From assembly GCA_014871385.1 (NCBI GenBank), contig CM026426.1, positions 22,581,474 through 22,645,473 of the forward strand: a stretch of DNA of 64,000 bases, in the 5' to 3' direction. The position numbers were made by a program, and so were the translations under genes. Source of the DNA: Ceratodon purpureus (taxonomy: Eukaryota; Streptophyta; Bryopsida; Pseudoditrichales; Ditrichaceae). Of this stretch, positions 43,946 through 55,049 are shown piece by piece (the first letter of the stretch is position 1; every line of letters starts with the position of its first letter). The notes under the pieces were generated by a model, which saw only the letters and a list, made by a program, of their open reading frames with translations, was not told the origin of the DNA and searched no databases.

Positions 43946-46106
43946 TCAAAACAGTGGATGACCGTTTTTTTGGAGGGCTTGTTTCTCTTGGAGACTTGAG
44001 ACAGCCCTTCTCAATGTTTGCTCTAAAGAAGTGAACTGGAGGCCAAGTTGTTCTACCTTCTTACTGCAGAAACACAGTGGGCCTTTCCGTGGCTGTCCAT
44101 CATCCTTGCACCTACAGTAAATACTTTCTTTAGTGTCTGAGTGCTTTCTTCCGACTAAAGAACTAGAAAATGAATTCTGCAACTTGCACTTGAGGGAGGT
44201 AATTCCTGTCGACTCACCTCGTTGGAATTGGATAATGCGGATACATGCGAGTAAGGGCATCAATTATATCGCCCCGATGTCGAGACCACTTGCAGCAAAT
44301 GTATCTTCCAGAAGCATTCGGTGCCTCGAATGCTAAAATGTGCGCTTCAGCAGCGTCCTCGACGTCGACATAAGCTTGGGAAAGATTTGCAAATTTCTTT
44401 GCCGAACCTGAAGCACATTAAGAATGAGGTTAATAGTGGATGTGGTTAATATTCAAAACCTCAATCGCCTTACAACCAGAGTGTGACAACAGGAACATTC
44501 ACACTCAATTTTGCCGTCGAGTGCACAGTGTGTAGCACCTTATAAGGAGCGGTTTCCAGAATAGAAGTAATAAATCAAATCAAATTTGAGAGAGCATTTA
44601 AACCTAATGTCGTAGAGAACAAGTTAGTCAGTCAGCCAGGCAGTCATACGTAATTGAGTTCCAAAAGAGTCAGTAGTTAAGGTCCAAAGCTCCAATGGCT
44701 CGCGTACCATTGAGGTATTTGAGAATATGAGTTGAACTCTGGTTGACACGTGGCTGCAACATTGTTCCCAACGTAATACCTGGGCATATCGTTACTAGAT
44801 TCAAATTATGTGTTTCTGCATATTCCCATGCCATTTTTTCAGCGATGAGTTTTGCCAAGCAGTACCACTCCTGCAAGTCAACACGCCTGACATGATTAAC
44901 AAACAATCTTAACTTGCCTTTTGGCAGCAAGTTATGCGAAAGAAAAGCAATCGGGACAATTCTGAAGAGTCTGGTTGAATCAGGAGGAACTTCGGATGTG
45001 CCTAGAGGTTCTATATCCCGTTCAGATTTCAGTCGTAGTCAAACTTTACAAGTGAACATGTAGCGGGCTCACTAGTAGAGAACCTGACGTTTTCCATTTC
45101 AAAAGTGTCGCTTCTCACTTGCGAGAACGCGGAAAAGCGCTCTTTTTCTTGTCCTATGTGACCAACTCTACTCAACAGTGTTCATAATCCTGAAAATAGT
45201 AAATGGAAAACGTCAGGTTCTCTACTAGTGGCTTATTGTACCTTGGCATCTCTCAGGTAGTTTTCATCTGACCAGCAGTTCTCATCATAAACCTTTTCTG
45301 GTGGAAGGTTGGGGTTCATGTACACAGCTCCAATTGACGAAGTTAGGACTATCCTTTGCACACGAGCTTGGTTACAAGCTCTCAAGACGTTTAGTGTTCC
45401 CTCCACTGCTGGTCTCAGCATCTGCACCTGAGTGATCAACGTATTTAGTGTTGTATTTTATGTTATTAATAAACCAAAAGACAGCTGAAAGTGATTGAAA
45501 TGGTCACCTCAGGATCTGTGACTGCCGGAATAACGGGGCAGGCTGTATGGAACACCCCTTCACAACCTTCCAAAACTCCCAACAGACTTGACTGTTGTAG
45601 AATGTCGGCTCTCCTAAGCTCCAGTCTCTCGTTGGCATCTTCTAGGCATTTAAGGTGCGATGTATTTACATCGTCTGCTGCATAATTTGACTTGTGTGAC
45701 TAGTCAGGAATTTGTGAAGTATAAGGATTATCTAGCTCAAAAAACAAAATTGGAATATCAATGCAGGAAGAGTAGAATGATGTAAAATAAACAAGTGTAT
45801 TCCTGTAATGATATGGAATGATATTCTCTTTTACTTTTCATCGGCACGTGTCTGACATGACAGACCACCTATGTTTCGAAGAATTCCCCGCACATAGAAG
45901 CCTCGCCGCAGGAGCAACTTAACAATCCAAGAAGCAATAAATCCTCCAGCACCCGTGACCGCCACGCGTCGCTTCGACAACGATGCATGAAGTCCATAGT
46001 CATCGTGTTTCTTTTGTGTCCTCCAATTGTTTGCTTCCCATTCACAATGGTGTACCCCTTTTCCTGCTTCCCATTGTTTGCTGACGGTGTCAGATTCAAC
46101 CACCAA
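43946..46106 (-). CDS. cinnamoyl-CoA reductase-like / DFR-superfamily NADPH reductase
   Basis: Six exons on the minus strand: 46106-45869, 45677-45508, 45427-45242, 44870-44708, 44407-44218 and 44111-43946. All junctions are GT-AG and in phase, and together they give 370 residues with no stop. The N-terminal part has the NADP-binding [19 protein letters not shown], then [10 protein letters not shown], the catalytic-site Ser stretch [15 protein letters not shown], and the YxxxK active site [11 protein letters not shown]. CCRs proper have NWYCYGK there, so this is CCR-like rather than a confirmed CCR. Later parts include [24 protein letters not shown] and a typical C-terminus. The family reduces hydroxycinnamoyl-CoA or dihydroflavonol-type carbonyls in cytosolic phenylpropanoid metabolism. 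The first ~45 residues extend beyond the usual start. This is the clearest host gene in the window. Confidence 0.85.
45070..45230. mobile_element. 161-bp CACTA-type MITE in a CCR-like intron
   Basis: Perfect ~30-bp inverted ends begin CACTAGTAGAGAACCTGACG and continue TTTTCCATTT. They are flanked by the 3-bp duplication GCT (45067-45069 and 45231-45233). The CACTA start and 3-bp duplication match the CACTA superfamily. It lies in the third intron of the CCR-like gene, eleven bases from the donor side of the exon ending at 45242, and does not disturb the splice sites. Confidence 0.9.
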
Positions 46107-47757
46107 TTCTGGAAGAACAGCCTCGATCTCGTCATGGTTAGAATACTTAAAAGGCCAGTTCGGCTTAAAGAGAATGAATTAAAGTCATGGTTAGAATACT
46201 AAACCTGCAAAACGTTTAACCTACTAGGAAGATTGCTTTGCCTTTGCTCAATTCTGAAAGTGGAATACACGGATTTCAGATTTCCTAACTGAGGGGGATT
46301 TCGTGCTGTAAAATCTCATTCCATCTCTTAAATGCCTCACTTGACTGTTCATAATTCAAACCTTCTGGGCTCGCAGCATGTGGTCGGTTCAAGCTCCCGA
46401 ATGGTAGCACGACTGGAGCTTTACTAGGGGTATGATCCAGTTCGCAGACGTCATCAAACTGCAAGGAGTCAGAAAGTAGACCCAAACTTCTAACCTTAGG
46501 GACCAGAGTTCTCGACATGGCTGTTAGTATGATTCCTCCAACTTCAGTTATTACCTATAATTGACACTTCATGCTTCTATTGTATGATTTAGATTGGTGG
46601 CCTCCACGAGTATTTGCAGGAATATGCTCATCAAGGCACGATTAAGGACCATGCTTGTGTTAAAACTGTACATAAGTTTGTTGACTCTGTGAGAAGGTCA
46701 AATCCCATCTGGTGATTGCGAGAGCTATAACAATACTCAGGTGATCGAAATTCGAACCCTGCGCAGATGGAGGGTAAGCTTTGCTGTACCAGGAAGTGAT
46801 TGACAATGACATGTACTTCACCAGAGATGAGGCCTGAGGTCAAAACAGTGGTTGAATATGACCTGGGATTAGAGCTCCCAAATCCGGTTGTTGAACTGAG
46901 TCACCAAATGTGGGAACAGCAATCAGTACTGGACGGCAGAGCTGGTGGATTACTTGATGAAGTGATTCACTCGAGGTAGAATGCTCTAAAACCGATCACC
47001 CCCAAAACCAACTAGTAGACCACCAGCGACCCCAGAACGATTTTTGGGTTTGAGCACTGTTGGCTATGTCTATTAGGCATGGCAGCAGAATTTGCGAAAC
47101 CTTGGGGTAATTGTATTTTTGTTTTTTTCCCTTAGGATTTAAAATGTAGTAATTTTGCGATTTTTTTTTTTTTTTTTTTTTTTTTTCTGAGTAAAACAAC
47201 ATTTGCTACTCAGCATGAAAGCAACTAAACTCAACAATGCTACTCATGATTTTATTTCTACATTCATAATGCAACGTGGTGACTGAAATGATGGAAAGTT
47301 GCGAATTTTTTCAAATTGTTTTTAGTTCTTATTTTCGGTTATGTTTAGAAAAGATAAGTGAAAGGAACTTGTTTATTTCTTTGTAACAAATTCGTGGCGC
47401 AAGAGATTAGAATACAATTCCGAAACTAAGTGCAAACTACAAAGTAATACTTGGAATTCTAACTGAAAAACCCTGTCATTGATGAGGGAATTGAACCCTT
47501 TAAACTGCCCATTGCAGCATCAATGTTCTGCAAACAACACAAACAAGCCACGTTAAAATCACAAATTAGTACAAATCCAAGGCTGCTCGGTGGAGCTCCT
47601 CAACCATCCAGCTCCCGCCATTGCCTTCGATTCGAAGTTAAGTCCAATCTCCAGTTCTGATGAAGAATGAGCTTCAAAGTCGGCCTAACGTCATGGAAAC
47701 TAAGAGAACCAAATCACAAGTTCACAACACCTCAATGGAGGATACTGCCTAAGAGTT
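46107..47757. other. intergenic region upstream of the CCR-like gene
   Basis: It contains a 77-codon minus-strand frame (46285-46518, MSRTLVPKVRSLGLLSDSLQ...) of unknown nature, a 17-base direct duplication GTCATGGTTAGAATACT (about 46133 and 46184), and a poly(T) run at about 47160-47187. No gene is confidently identified. It probably includes the CCR-like promoter and the 3' flank of the hAT element. Confidence 0.4.
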
Positions 47758-50700
47758 TCAAGTATCTCCTTGCCGGCCAACTTTCACAGCACTTCGCCAG
47801 GAATCTATTGCTTCCTGAAATGGGAAGTTTTCAAGCGTGGAGTACTTTTGGCCAAACATCCGAACAACTAGAGGAAGATGCTTCCCCAACCTATTCCTCT
47901 GGCACGATTTCAAGAACTTTAAGGTGGAGAAACACCTCTCGTCCACAGTGGAGCCTAATACGAGCACACTTCCCATCTCTGCAAGTTTCAAATATTCAGG
48001 AATGAGCTTGCACAGGGGCCTTGACGCCGAGAGGGTCCTCCACACCTTCACAACTGGATTGACATTAAACGGAGGGGCACATGCGGCTTCGGCATTCGCC
48101 TTCATGGTGAGTTTGAACAGAGACTGCTCAACTTCCAGCTTCGACGCCGAAAGCATCTCAGGGACAGCCAAAGCCACACCATCAAGCGTGACTGTTTTCG
48201 ACTTGCAATAGAAGTTTTTCAGCACTAACAAATGCTGGACAAAACTCTCATCGGCCCCATCTTGCATCCAGTATTGAGGGTAAATGATCCCGAAGGCATC
48301 AAGCACCTCAACGTGAGGAAAACGGCGATCCAACTCATCTGATAAGGCTTGAGCCGCCTCTGCACAGGACCAGAAAACCACAGTCAGAAGCAACGAACCG
48401 CAAAGAAACCACTGAGTCTACAAAGACACCAACAATGCACCCTGACTAGCAACAATCCAACAAAGACACCAGCGAGCCAGCAAAAGCACACACAGATCCA
48501 GCGAGCACGAGCTCAGAAACAGAGAAGCAAAACTGAAAGAAAAAAAAAAATGATTGAAAAAAACAAAAATAAAAAAGAATGGAACGACGTCGACGTTCAG
48601 GGGGAAGCAGGAACCAGATACCTGCAAGCAGCAAACCACAGCATCAGTCAAACAAGACGAACCCCAAAGAAGCCAAGAAAAAAATAAAATACCAACGATC
48701 CAGCCTGCCTAGCAACGATACAGCAATTGGAGTCGTGGACACAACGCTCAGTGGCTCACAAAGCAAAAACCCGCAGAATCCAGCAAGCCTAAGCTGCAAA
48801 AGAAGCAAAATATAAAAAATTAAAAAAATTTAAAAAAATTTAAAAAAATTTAAAAAAATTTAAAAAAATTTAAAAAAAAAAGAATCAAAAAGAATGCAAG
48901 AACCTGTTACCTGCAAATTGACGCTGAACGTTGTCAATGCAACGATTGAATTCTTCGTGGGTTACAAAGAGGCATTGGCCGCTGGATTTATCATGGCAGC
49001 GAAGGTAGATGTATCTACTTTTAAAATCAAAGTAAAGATATTGAACGCCACTGCCGCCATTAGACTCCTTCCACTTCATACACAGAGAAGGATGCCAAAG
49101 TTCCAGCAAATCGTGGTACTCCTTGAAGTCCTCTTCGCCAAAGGCAGTTTGGGGGTCAATATACTTGCGGGCCAGCTCATCCTGAACACATTTCACGGAT
49201 TGTAAAAAATCGCATATGAAAACATCTCGAGCCTGGGCAAATTTGATGAGGCAGTGGACAGTGGTCAGCAAGGGCTGAAAGCATGCTAGGGACAGCAACA
49301 ACTCAATGTCTACAAGGTAATCAAAGTTGTCACAGGCCGCACCAACATCCTTACTTTTCTCACCAGGAACATGAGTCATCTCCGTGCCCATCTTAACGAT
49401 AAGAGTCTTGTATTCTTCAAGAACTCTTCTTGCTGGACTCCTCATGGATATCCAGCGAGTAGTGTTATTTCAGAGAATCTTGTTCCCCTTACTTTCCATG
49501 AGGCTAGCTAACTTTTGAAGCTCAACAATTTTTTTGTTGCTTCTGCAGAAGTATGCGTACAAGGATTGCAGGAAAGCTTCAAGCCGAGACACCATAGGAA
49601 AGTTAGACAAAGTCTGAACGCACAAATTAACCCTATGTCCACAGCACTTCATTCCCAAAGAAAAAGGCGCCCACTTCTCCCGAATCTGGGAGGCTACCCC
49701 AGTTTTCGATCCCTGAAGGGCCGCAACACTATCTGAACCGAAAGCTAGAAGCTTTCCTGCAAGCTCTACCTGAGACAGGCCGCCTTCACACATCAACGAG
49801 TGCATTATTACATTGGTCAAGTGATCAGCTTTGCCTGGCTCGGTGACATGCGACAGGTGCAGCAAGTGGGGTATTATGTCCCAATTGTCCATCGTGTAGA
49901 CATGAACCCCAATCCACGACGTGTGATCAATTGCTGTAACCTCATCTGCACCAATCGAAATGACTCGAGCAGACTTAACAATCGACTTGAGAGACTTCAT
50001 AACTGACAAATGCAAGTGCTCGCTCATCTCCCAGCCAGTATTCTGAGACCAGTGTTTTCGAGGCAAATTATTAAGCTCAAGGTATTTGAACAAATTCTCA
50101 GATCTTTCATAATCAATCATCGGACGACCATGACTGAGGATTTCATAGAAGGTTGAGAATTGAACTCCCTTTCTCTTTAGGTCTGGCTCCAAACCCGCCA
50201 TCACTTGATCCGCAACAGTCCTAGGCTTTCGGCTGGCCCAAGTCTTACAATGCTGTAAGTGGTGGCACTTGTGGGCAATGTAGGTGTCGCCGGCCTTGAG
50301 ATGAGCCTCGGGGTGGCCATTGGCAAAACAAGTCCGCTTGCCCTGGTGCTTGGCCAGGTTATCATTCTTTGGCACAATTGATTTCTTGCGGCCCTCCACA
50401 CCAGTGCAGATCTTACAGATTACAGCTACCAAGACGCCATCCACGAACTCGCCGTCACCCCAAGTGTACTTGCACGACCATGACTCTTGCCACATTTTGG
50501 TAACATCAGGGGTCTTCCTCTTCTTTGGCGATCCCCCTCCCTTCACCGAGCCCCTCCTCTTCCTCTTCTTTCCTCCAACCTCAGGGACGACTTGATCCTC
50601 CCCATAATCGGTGCCTTCGCCAAGCTCTCCATCGGATCTCTCCTCGCTGGCCACAGACACTTCAGACCGGCTGCACTGAACACGCCAAATCGCAGGGTAC

Positions 50701-50885
50701 ACGGAGTCAGAAGCTTGAGTCTCCGAGACATGCGTGAGGGACTTCTCGTTGCCAAGAACAATCGCAGCAGTTGGAGCGCCGAACTCTAGAGCAGGGGGCA
50801 AGTATTTGCCAAGACCATTCACATTTCGGCTTGAACCGAAGTATCGCACCCGGAAGTTCTCCGGCACCTTCAACCGCGGAGCCAT
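47758..50885 (-). pseudogene. hAT-type transposase (ZNF862/DUF4371-like) with one premature stop
   Basis: The frame starts at ATG 50885 (MAPRLKVPENFRVRYFG). A BED-type Cys/His region lies at about 50480-50260 (WSCKYTWGDGEFV...VICKIC...KHQG...H). The RNase-H-like core has VISIGADEVTAIDHTSWIG and FGSDSVAALQGSKTGVA followed by MKCCGHRVNLCV. A TGA at 49470-49472, just before NNTTRWISMRSPARRVLEEY (the conserved TRWxSM region), is the only break; both sides share one frame. An intron from about 48908 to 48363 (GTAACAGG...TGTGCAG) leads to the C-terminal exon with VLGSTVDERCFSTLKFLK, the hAT dimerisation signature. One base change would explain the stop. Confidence 0.8.
48810..48884. repeat. (TAAAAAAATT)n microsatellite
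   Basis: A 10-bp unit repeats about six times in the intron of the hAT transposase gene. Confidence 0.85.
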
Positions 50886-53880
50886 TCCCGAATCCAGTCT
50901 AAACCTGCGCCCCTTCAAGACAGACACAAAGCCCCCTCAATGCGCACAAAGCACTCGGCAGATCGTGACACCGAAAGCAAATCAAAGACACAAAGCTCAC
51001 AAAGCAGATCGATCGAAGCAGACACAAAGCTCACAAAGCAGCTCACAAAGCGGATCGCAACCAAGAGCAAGCAGTAAAGACAGCAAGAGACTTCCACAAT
51101 TTCGGATGCAAGAACCCACAGATCCCAACCCCAATTTATACACACAAAAGAAATGGAACGAGGTCACCTGGCCAAGACGTTTGCACTCGGAAATGAATGC
51201 CAGCCTCCACTTCGCCATCGCCGTGAATGCGGGAGAATCCCAAATCTTCCAAAATTCACAGCAATCGCCAAGAGCAGGGAAACACCTCTGAAAACGGCGC
51301 TCCCCGAGTCCCCCTCTACTTCAAGCAATTACAGCAGCTCCTCCATTACAGCAATTACAGATCAAAGACCCAAATGCACAAAGACAATGGACAAAGACAC
51401 AAATCTCAAGGGGGGGGAGGAGCAAAGCAAAGGCAGGGATTGCTACACGGTGTGCACAGAGTTCGAAACCCCTCGCTAAGTACCCCAGCCGAAGGTGGGA
51501 GAGAGAGAAAACCTAATGATTAGGGTTCGCTAAATGGACGGTTGAGATGCAGCCGCCAAGCTACATCTGAACGGCTGCCGTCGTATCCACGCTACTCATC
51601 ACATTTCAGATGAATACAGAGATGCTCATCACCATCCTGCCACTTCGCAATTATTACATCCCGAATCCTGCTGTGTAGTAGATTTGCGAAATGTACAAAA
51701 ATCGAACACCCTTTTCACACTGTACTTGTGGCACACAATGTTTTTTTGTAGTAATTGAGCTAATTTTAGTCAATTTTAATTTCGCTGTAGACCACCCTTT
51801 CAACCGCCCATGCCCTGAATCTTTTATTGCTCATCATGTCTGATATTTGGAGCTACAAAATGTTATTTTTATTCCACTAGTAGAAAAGGGCAACGAATAC
51901 ACCAGGGAGAACACCGAGATACTAACTATATCAGGCGGTAGGGAAATGGTATACTCAAAAAAAATTCGATGTAGTTGGACATCTCCAATTGCTATTACAG
52001 TTGCAGCTAAATTTGGTTGCACATGTAGGTCCGGCCCTACTAGCCTGACATAAATCGGCGTCCCCCATGATCTCGCGAGGATGCTTTACCATGCGCTGAT
52101 TGGAGGTAATTTCAATGGTGGGTGGGATGAATGTCGAAATCCCATGTTGTCCATGAACGGTTTTTGGACTCCATTGATGGAACAGTTTTGGGACTCCATT
52201 AATGAAGTTAATAGGACTCCATTGATGGATGTTGATGTAGAGTGACTTCTGCATTCCTAGATTGCTCTTAGCTGATAGACATCCATGCGTGTATGAGAGT
52301 TGAAATGAGTGACAGGCTTTATACCCAAGGGCTCATGTTTGCTATACAACACTTATAGGACATCTAAATACTGAGCTAAATCCCAGCGGATGGATGAACA
52401 TTGCAAGGTTGGTTATTCCAATTCACCAATCTCATTTACACTTCCTAGAGGCCTAGCATCAGTTTTCTAAATGTAGTTTGAGTTGATAGGGCCGGTTAGT
52501 GTGGCGAGCAAGCAGGAAGCCCCTCCGCTCATGTTGAATTGAGTTAGCAGACATAGCACCTGCCAACATAGGACAAGAAACTCAAGAAACTTTATGGTAA
52601 ATTAATTGATTTGATTAATTCTGAGCTTGTGGGAATAGTATGTGGGCCTGCGGCAGGCTACAAGGTCCCTGCTGCCAGGCCTCTAGGAAGTGTAAACGAG
52701 CTCACCACCTCCCGGTCCCACGTCATGTGCACAGTTAATAAGAACTTCAGTCGGAGATGGCCTCAAGTCTGATTGGGCGAGATCGTCGTTGAACAGTTCT
52801 TTCCAAATTCAAAATATCAATCAAGAGCAATGGTTGGTGAGCACACCGAAAGAGGCTTCCAACCAATCAGAGCATTGGACCTGAAATAACTCTACACCAA
52901 AGTCAAATTTTGGTGTTTTGGCTTGGTGTAGTAGTCACATGTTTCCATTAGTGTTCTATTTTAAGAGAGTTAATTAGATTAATTGGGTAGATTCCCTGAC
53001 TCATTGATTCACGGTTTAAGATTCAACCATAACCAACAACTAGTAAAGGCTTGGTGGTCACTAAGAAGAGCCTATTGATTGCTTACAGGTTATAGGACAC
53101 TTTTTGCTTGGGAAATTCATAGTTAATTGGGATTTTGTGATTTAATTTTGGAAAATTTAGCATCATCCTCATTCTTATTGCGGCATACATGAAATATTTC
53201 AAATATTACCTTTGATTACTAAAAAATTCAAAAACTCCTTATTCGAGCGGTTTAAAGGCATTCTACTTTAACCCTTTGAAGATGTTGACGCCAGGAATGG
53301 CCTCAAATTGGGGTATTCTTCAATTTAGTGTATGAAGATTGGAGAATTTGCAGATGTCGTTAACTGAAATCTTGATGGCATGGTTTTGGGGAAAATTATC
53401 ATGTTTTTTGCGGATATAGTAGAGCAATGGTGGAGGATCTATTGCTTTCTGAAGTGTGCAATCTTTGTTTTTGTTGCACATGCTGGAATTACAATGATCA
53501 CCGTACTCATAGGAATACCTATCAAAGACGGTCCGCATTGATCATATGACCTGACCTGTCCAGCTAGTATATGGCAGTTAGGGTTTATTGACGCTAAAAG
53601 AGACACTACAACTCCTTGGATTCTTGTTGCAAGGATTTTGGTGCTTGAGTGCGAGGGTCTCTTCGGATTTTTAAGTGTTTCTCAACCAATGCCATACGAT
53701 CAACTAACGCCGTATTTGTACAATAGGGCAACCTCAGATGATTATGACATTTGTCTACCGGAGAATACTGGATTTGTAGAGCAATTTTTGTGGGTTGGGG
53801 GGGGGGGAGAAGGATCTTTGTTGATAGTGAAGCAAGGTTGCAAGTCTACGCACAATAGAAGACAAAGCAATTCATGTAAA
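50886..53880. other. hAT 5' flank and unannotated DNA
   Basis: 50886-51530 is probably the 5' UTR and promoter side of the hAT gene and is rich in CACAAAG-like repeats (50930-51060). GGACTCCATTRATGGA-type short repeats occur at about 52160-52235. I see no gene in 51540-53880. Confidence 0.4.
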
Positions 53881-54014
53881 GGGTGAGCCCCTCCTAGGAG
53901 GGGCTTACACAATCATGATGGGAGCCACCCCGAGCCATAAGGCATACGCGAAGCCCGGCCCGAGGCTACGGAGTGGCTCCCATCACGTGAGCTCCTCCCG
54001 GGAGAGACTCACCC
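53881..54014. mobile_element. 134-bp foldback element
   Basis: GGGTGAGCCCCTCCTAGGAG...ATGGGAGCCACCCC pairs with the complement of GAGTGGCTCCCAT...CTCCCGGGAGAGACTCACCC. The arms are about 50 bases and nearly meet in the middle, so the whole can fold on itself. No exact target duplication was found. Confidence 0.65.
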
Positions 54015-55049
54015 TTCATAACCCCCGAGGGGAACATTAGTTTTCAAGCAACCTCCTCTCTCAGTACTTGGGTTGCTACTCTCGAAGAGGATGATTATGG
54101 CGAGCTCCCAAGCGTTGTGGGTGCATTGAGTCGAATGACAGAGGTCCTCGGTTCGATACCCCGCTGTTGCTCACCTCTTCGGGCTGCTCAATGGCGGAGC
54201 GGGCGTTCCTCGACGAAAGGTGCGTCGGGGGAGAATGCCAAATCTTTCCGTAAGGGGTTAGCTTCATGGAAGCTTGTAGCAAATGTTAGGAGCTTCGATA
54301 TAGTGGGACGGATTCTAGGTTCGGAGAACGCTAAATGTCATGTAAGGAAGGGTAGGGTTCAAATGGCGCGCCTCGGCGTCCGCCATGGCTCGCCACGCTG
54401 GACGCCTGTTTTTCCCCGCGACCCGGCAGCGACAGTAACTTCCATACGCGGTAACTACGCACCGTCACGTAACACTACCACCTGCGATGGCAACCTTCGT
54501 AACACTAAACACTGGGTCCATGTGACACTGCTTGGTAACCCTAACCCTGCCGTAAAAATTGCTGACGTTAGCGTAACGTCATGTAGATCCATCGTCCTCG
54601 TTGTTGCTTCTAGGGTTTTGGTTGGATCAGGGTTTTCCAGTGTTTTCGACATCTGGGCGCATTGGTTTAGGTTTGTGGAATAAATCTACATGTTCTGATG
54701 TGGCCCCCGTATCGGATTGAGAGGAATGGCATGCAGTTTTCGCTGAGATCCGCGCGTTTATGTCGGCAATTGAAGAGAAGAACGATGTGATTGTTGAGAA
54801 CCAATGTCACTATAAGAAATAGTCTGTCTTCTAGGGTTTCTGGTTAACGATGTTGCACAGCCTGACAATTCCTTCATGTCTCCTGAAATCGATCAGGCAT
54901 TACGGTGTACATTTGAGGAAGGGGAATCGGTTTAGGGTTTAGACAGACAAGTGAGATATCCTCGCATTTTCCTACAATGGAAGGAGACGAGCTATGCGTA
55001 GATATAGATCTTGGTTAGTTCGATATTCTCCGCCTGCAACTACAGTCCA
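54015..55049. other. no recognised gene; 188-codon frame present
   Basis: A plus-strand frame at 54117-54683 has no recognisable domain and an unbiased composition, and I do not call it a gene. A GGTTCGATACC string at about 54152 resembles a Pol III B box, but no tRNA fold is convincing. Confidence 0.35.

Noticed and set aside
43946-46106. Calling the reductase a true CCR or anthocyanidin reductase
   Set aside because: The active-site stretch is EWYCLAK rather than NWYCYGK, so only a CCR-like/DFR-superfamily call is safe.
46285-46518. Small 77-codon minus-strand gene upstream of the CCR-like gene
   Set aside because: It is open and has a plausible Met, but there is no recognisable domain, splice context or second copy; it is left only as a note.
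51866-51890. CACTAGTAGAAAAG as the start of another CACTA MITE
   Set aside because: No matching inverted end or 3-bp duplication was found nearby.
54075-54180. tRNA gene or tRNA-derived SINE
   Set aside because: GGTTCGATACC resembles a B box, but no convincing A box, acceptor stem or T stem pairs around it.
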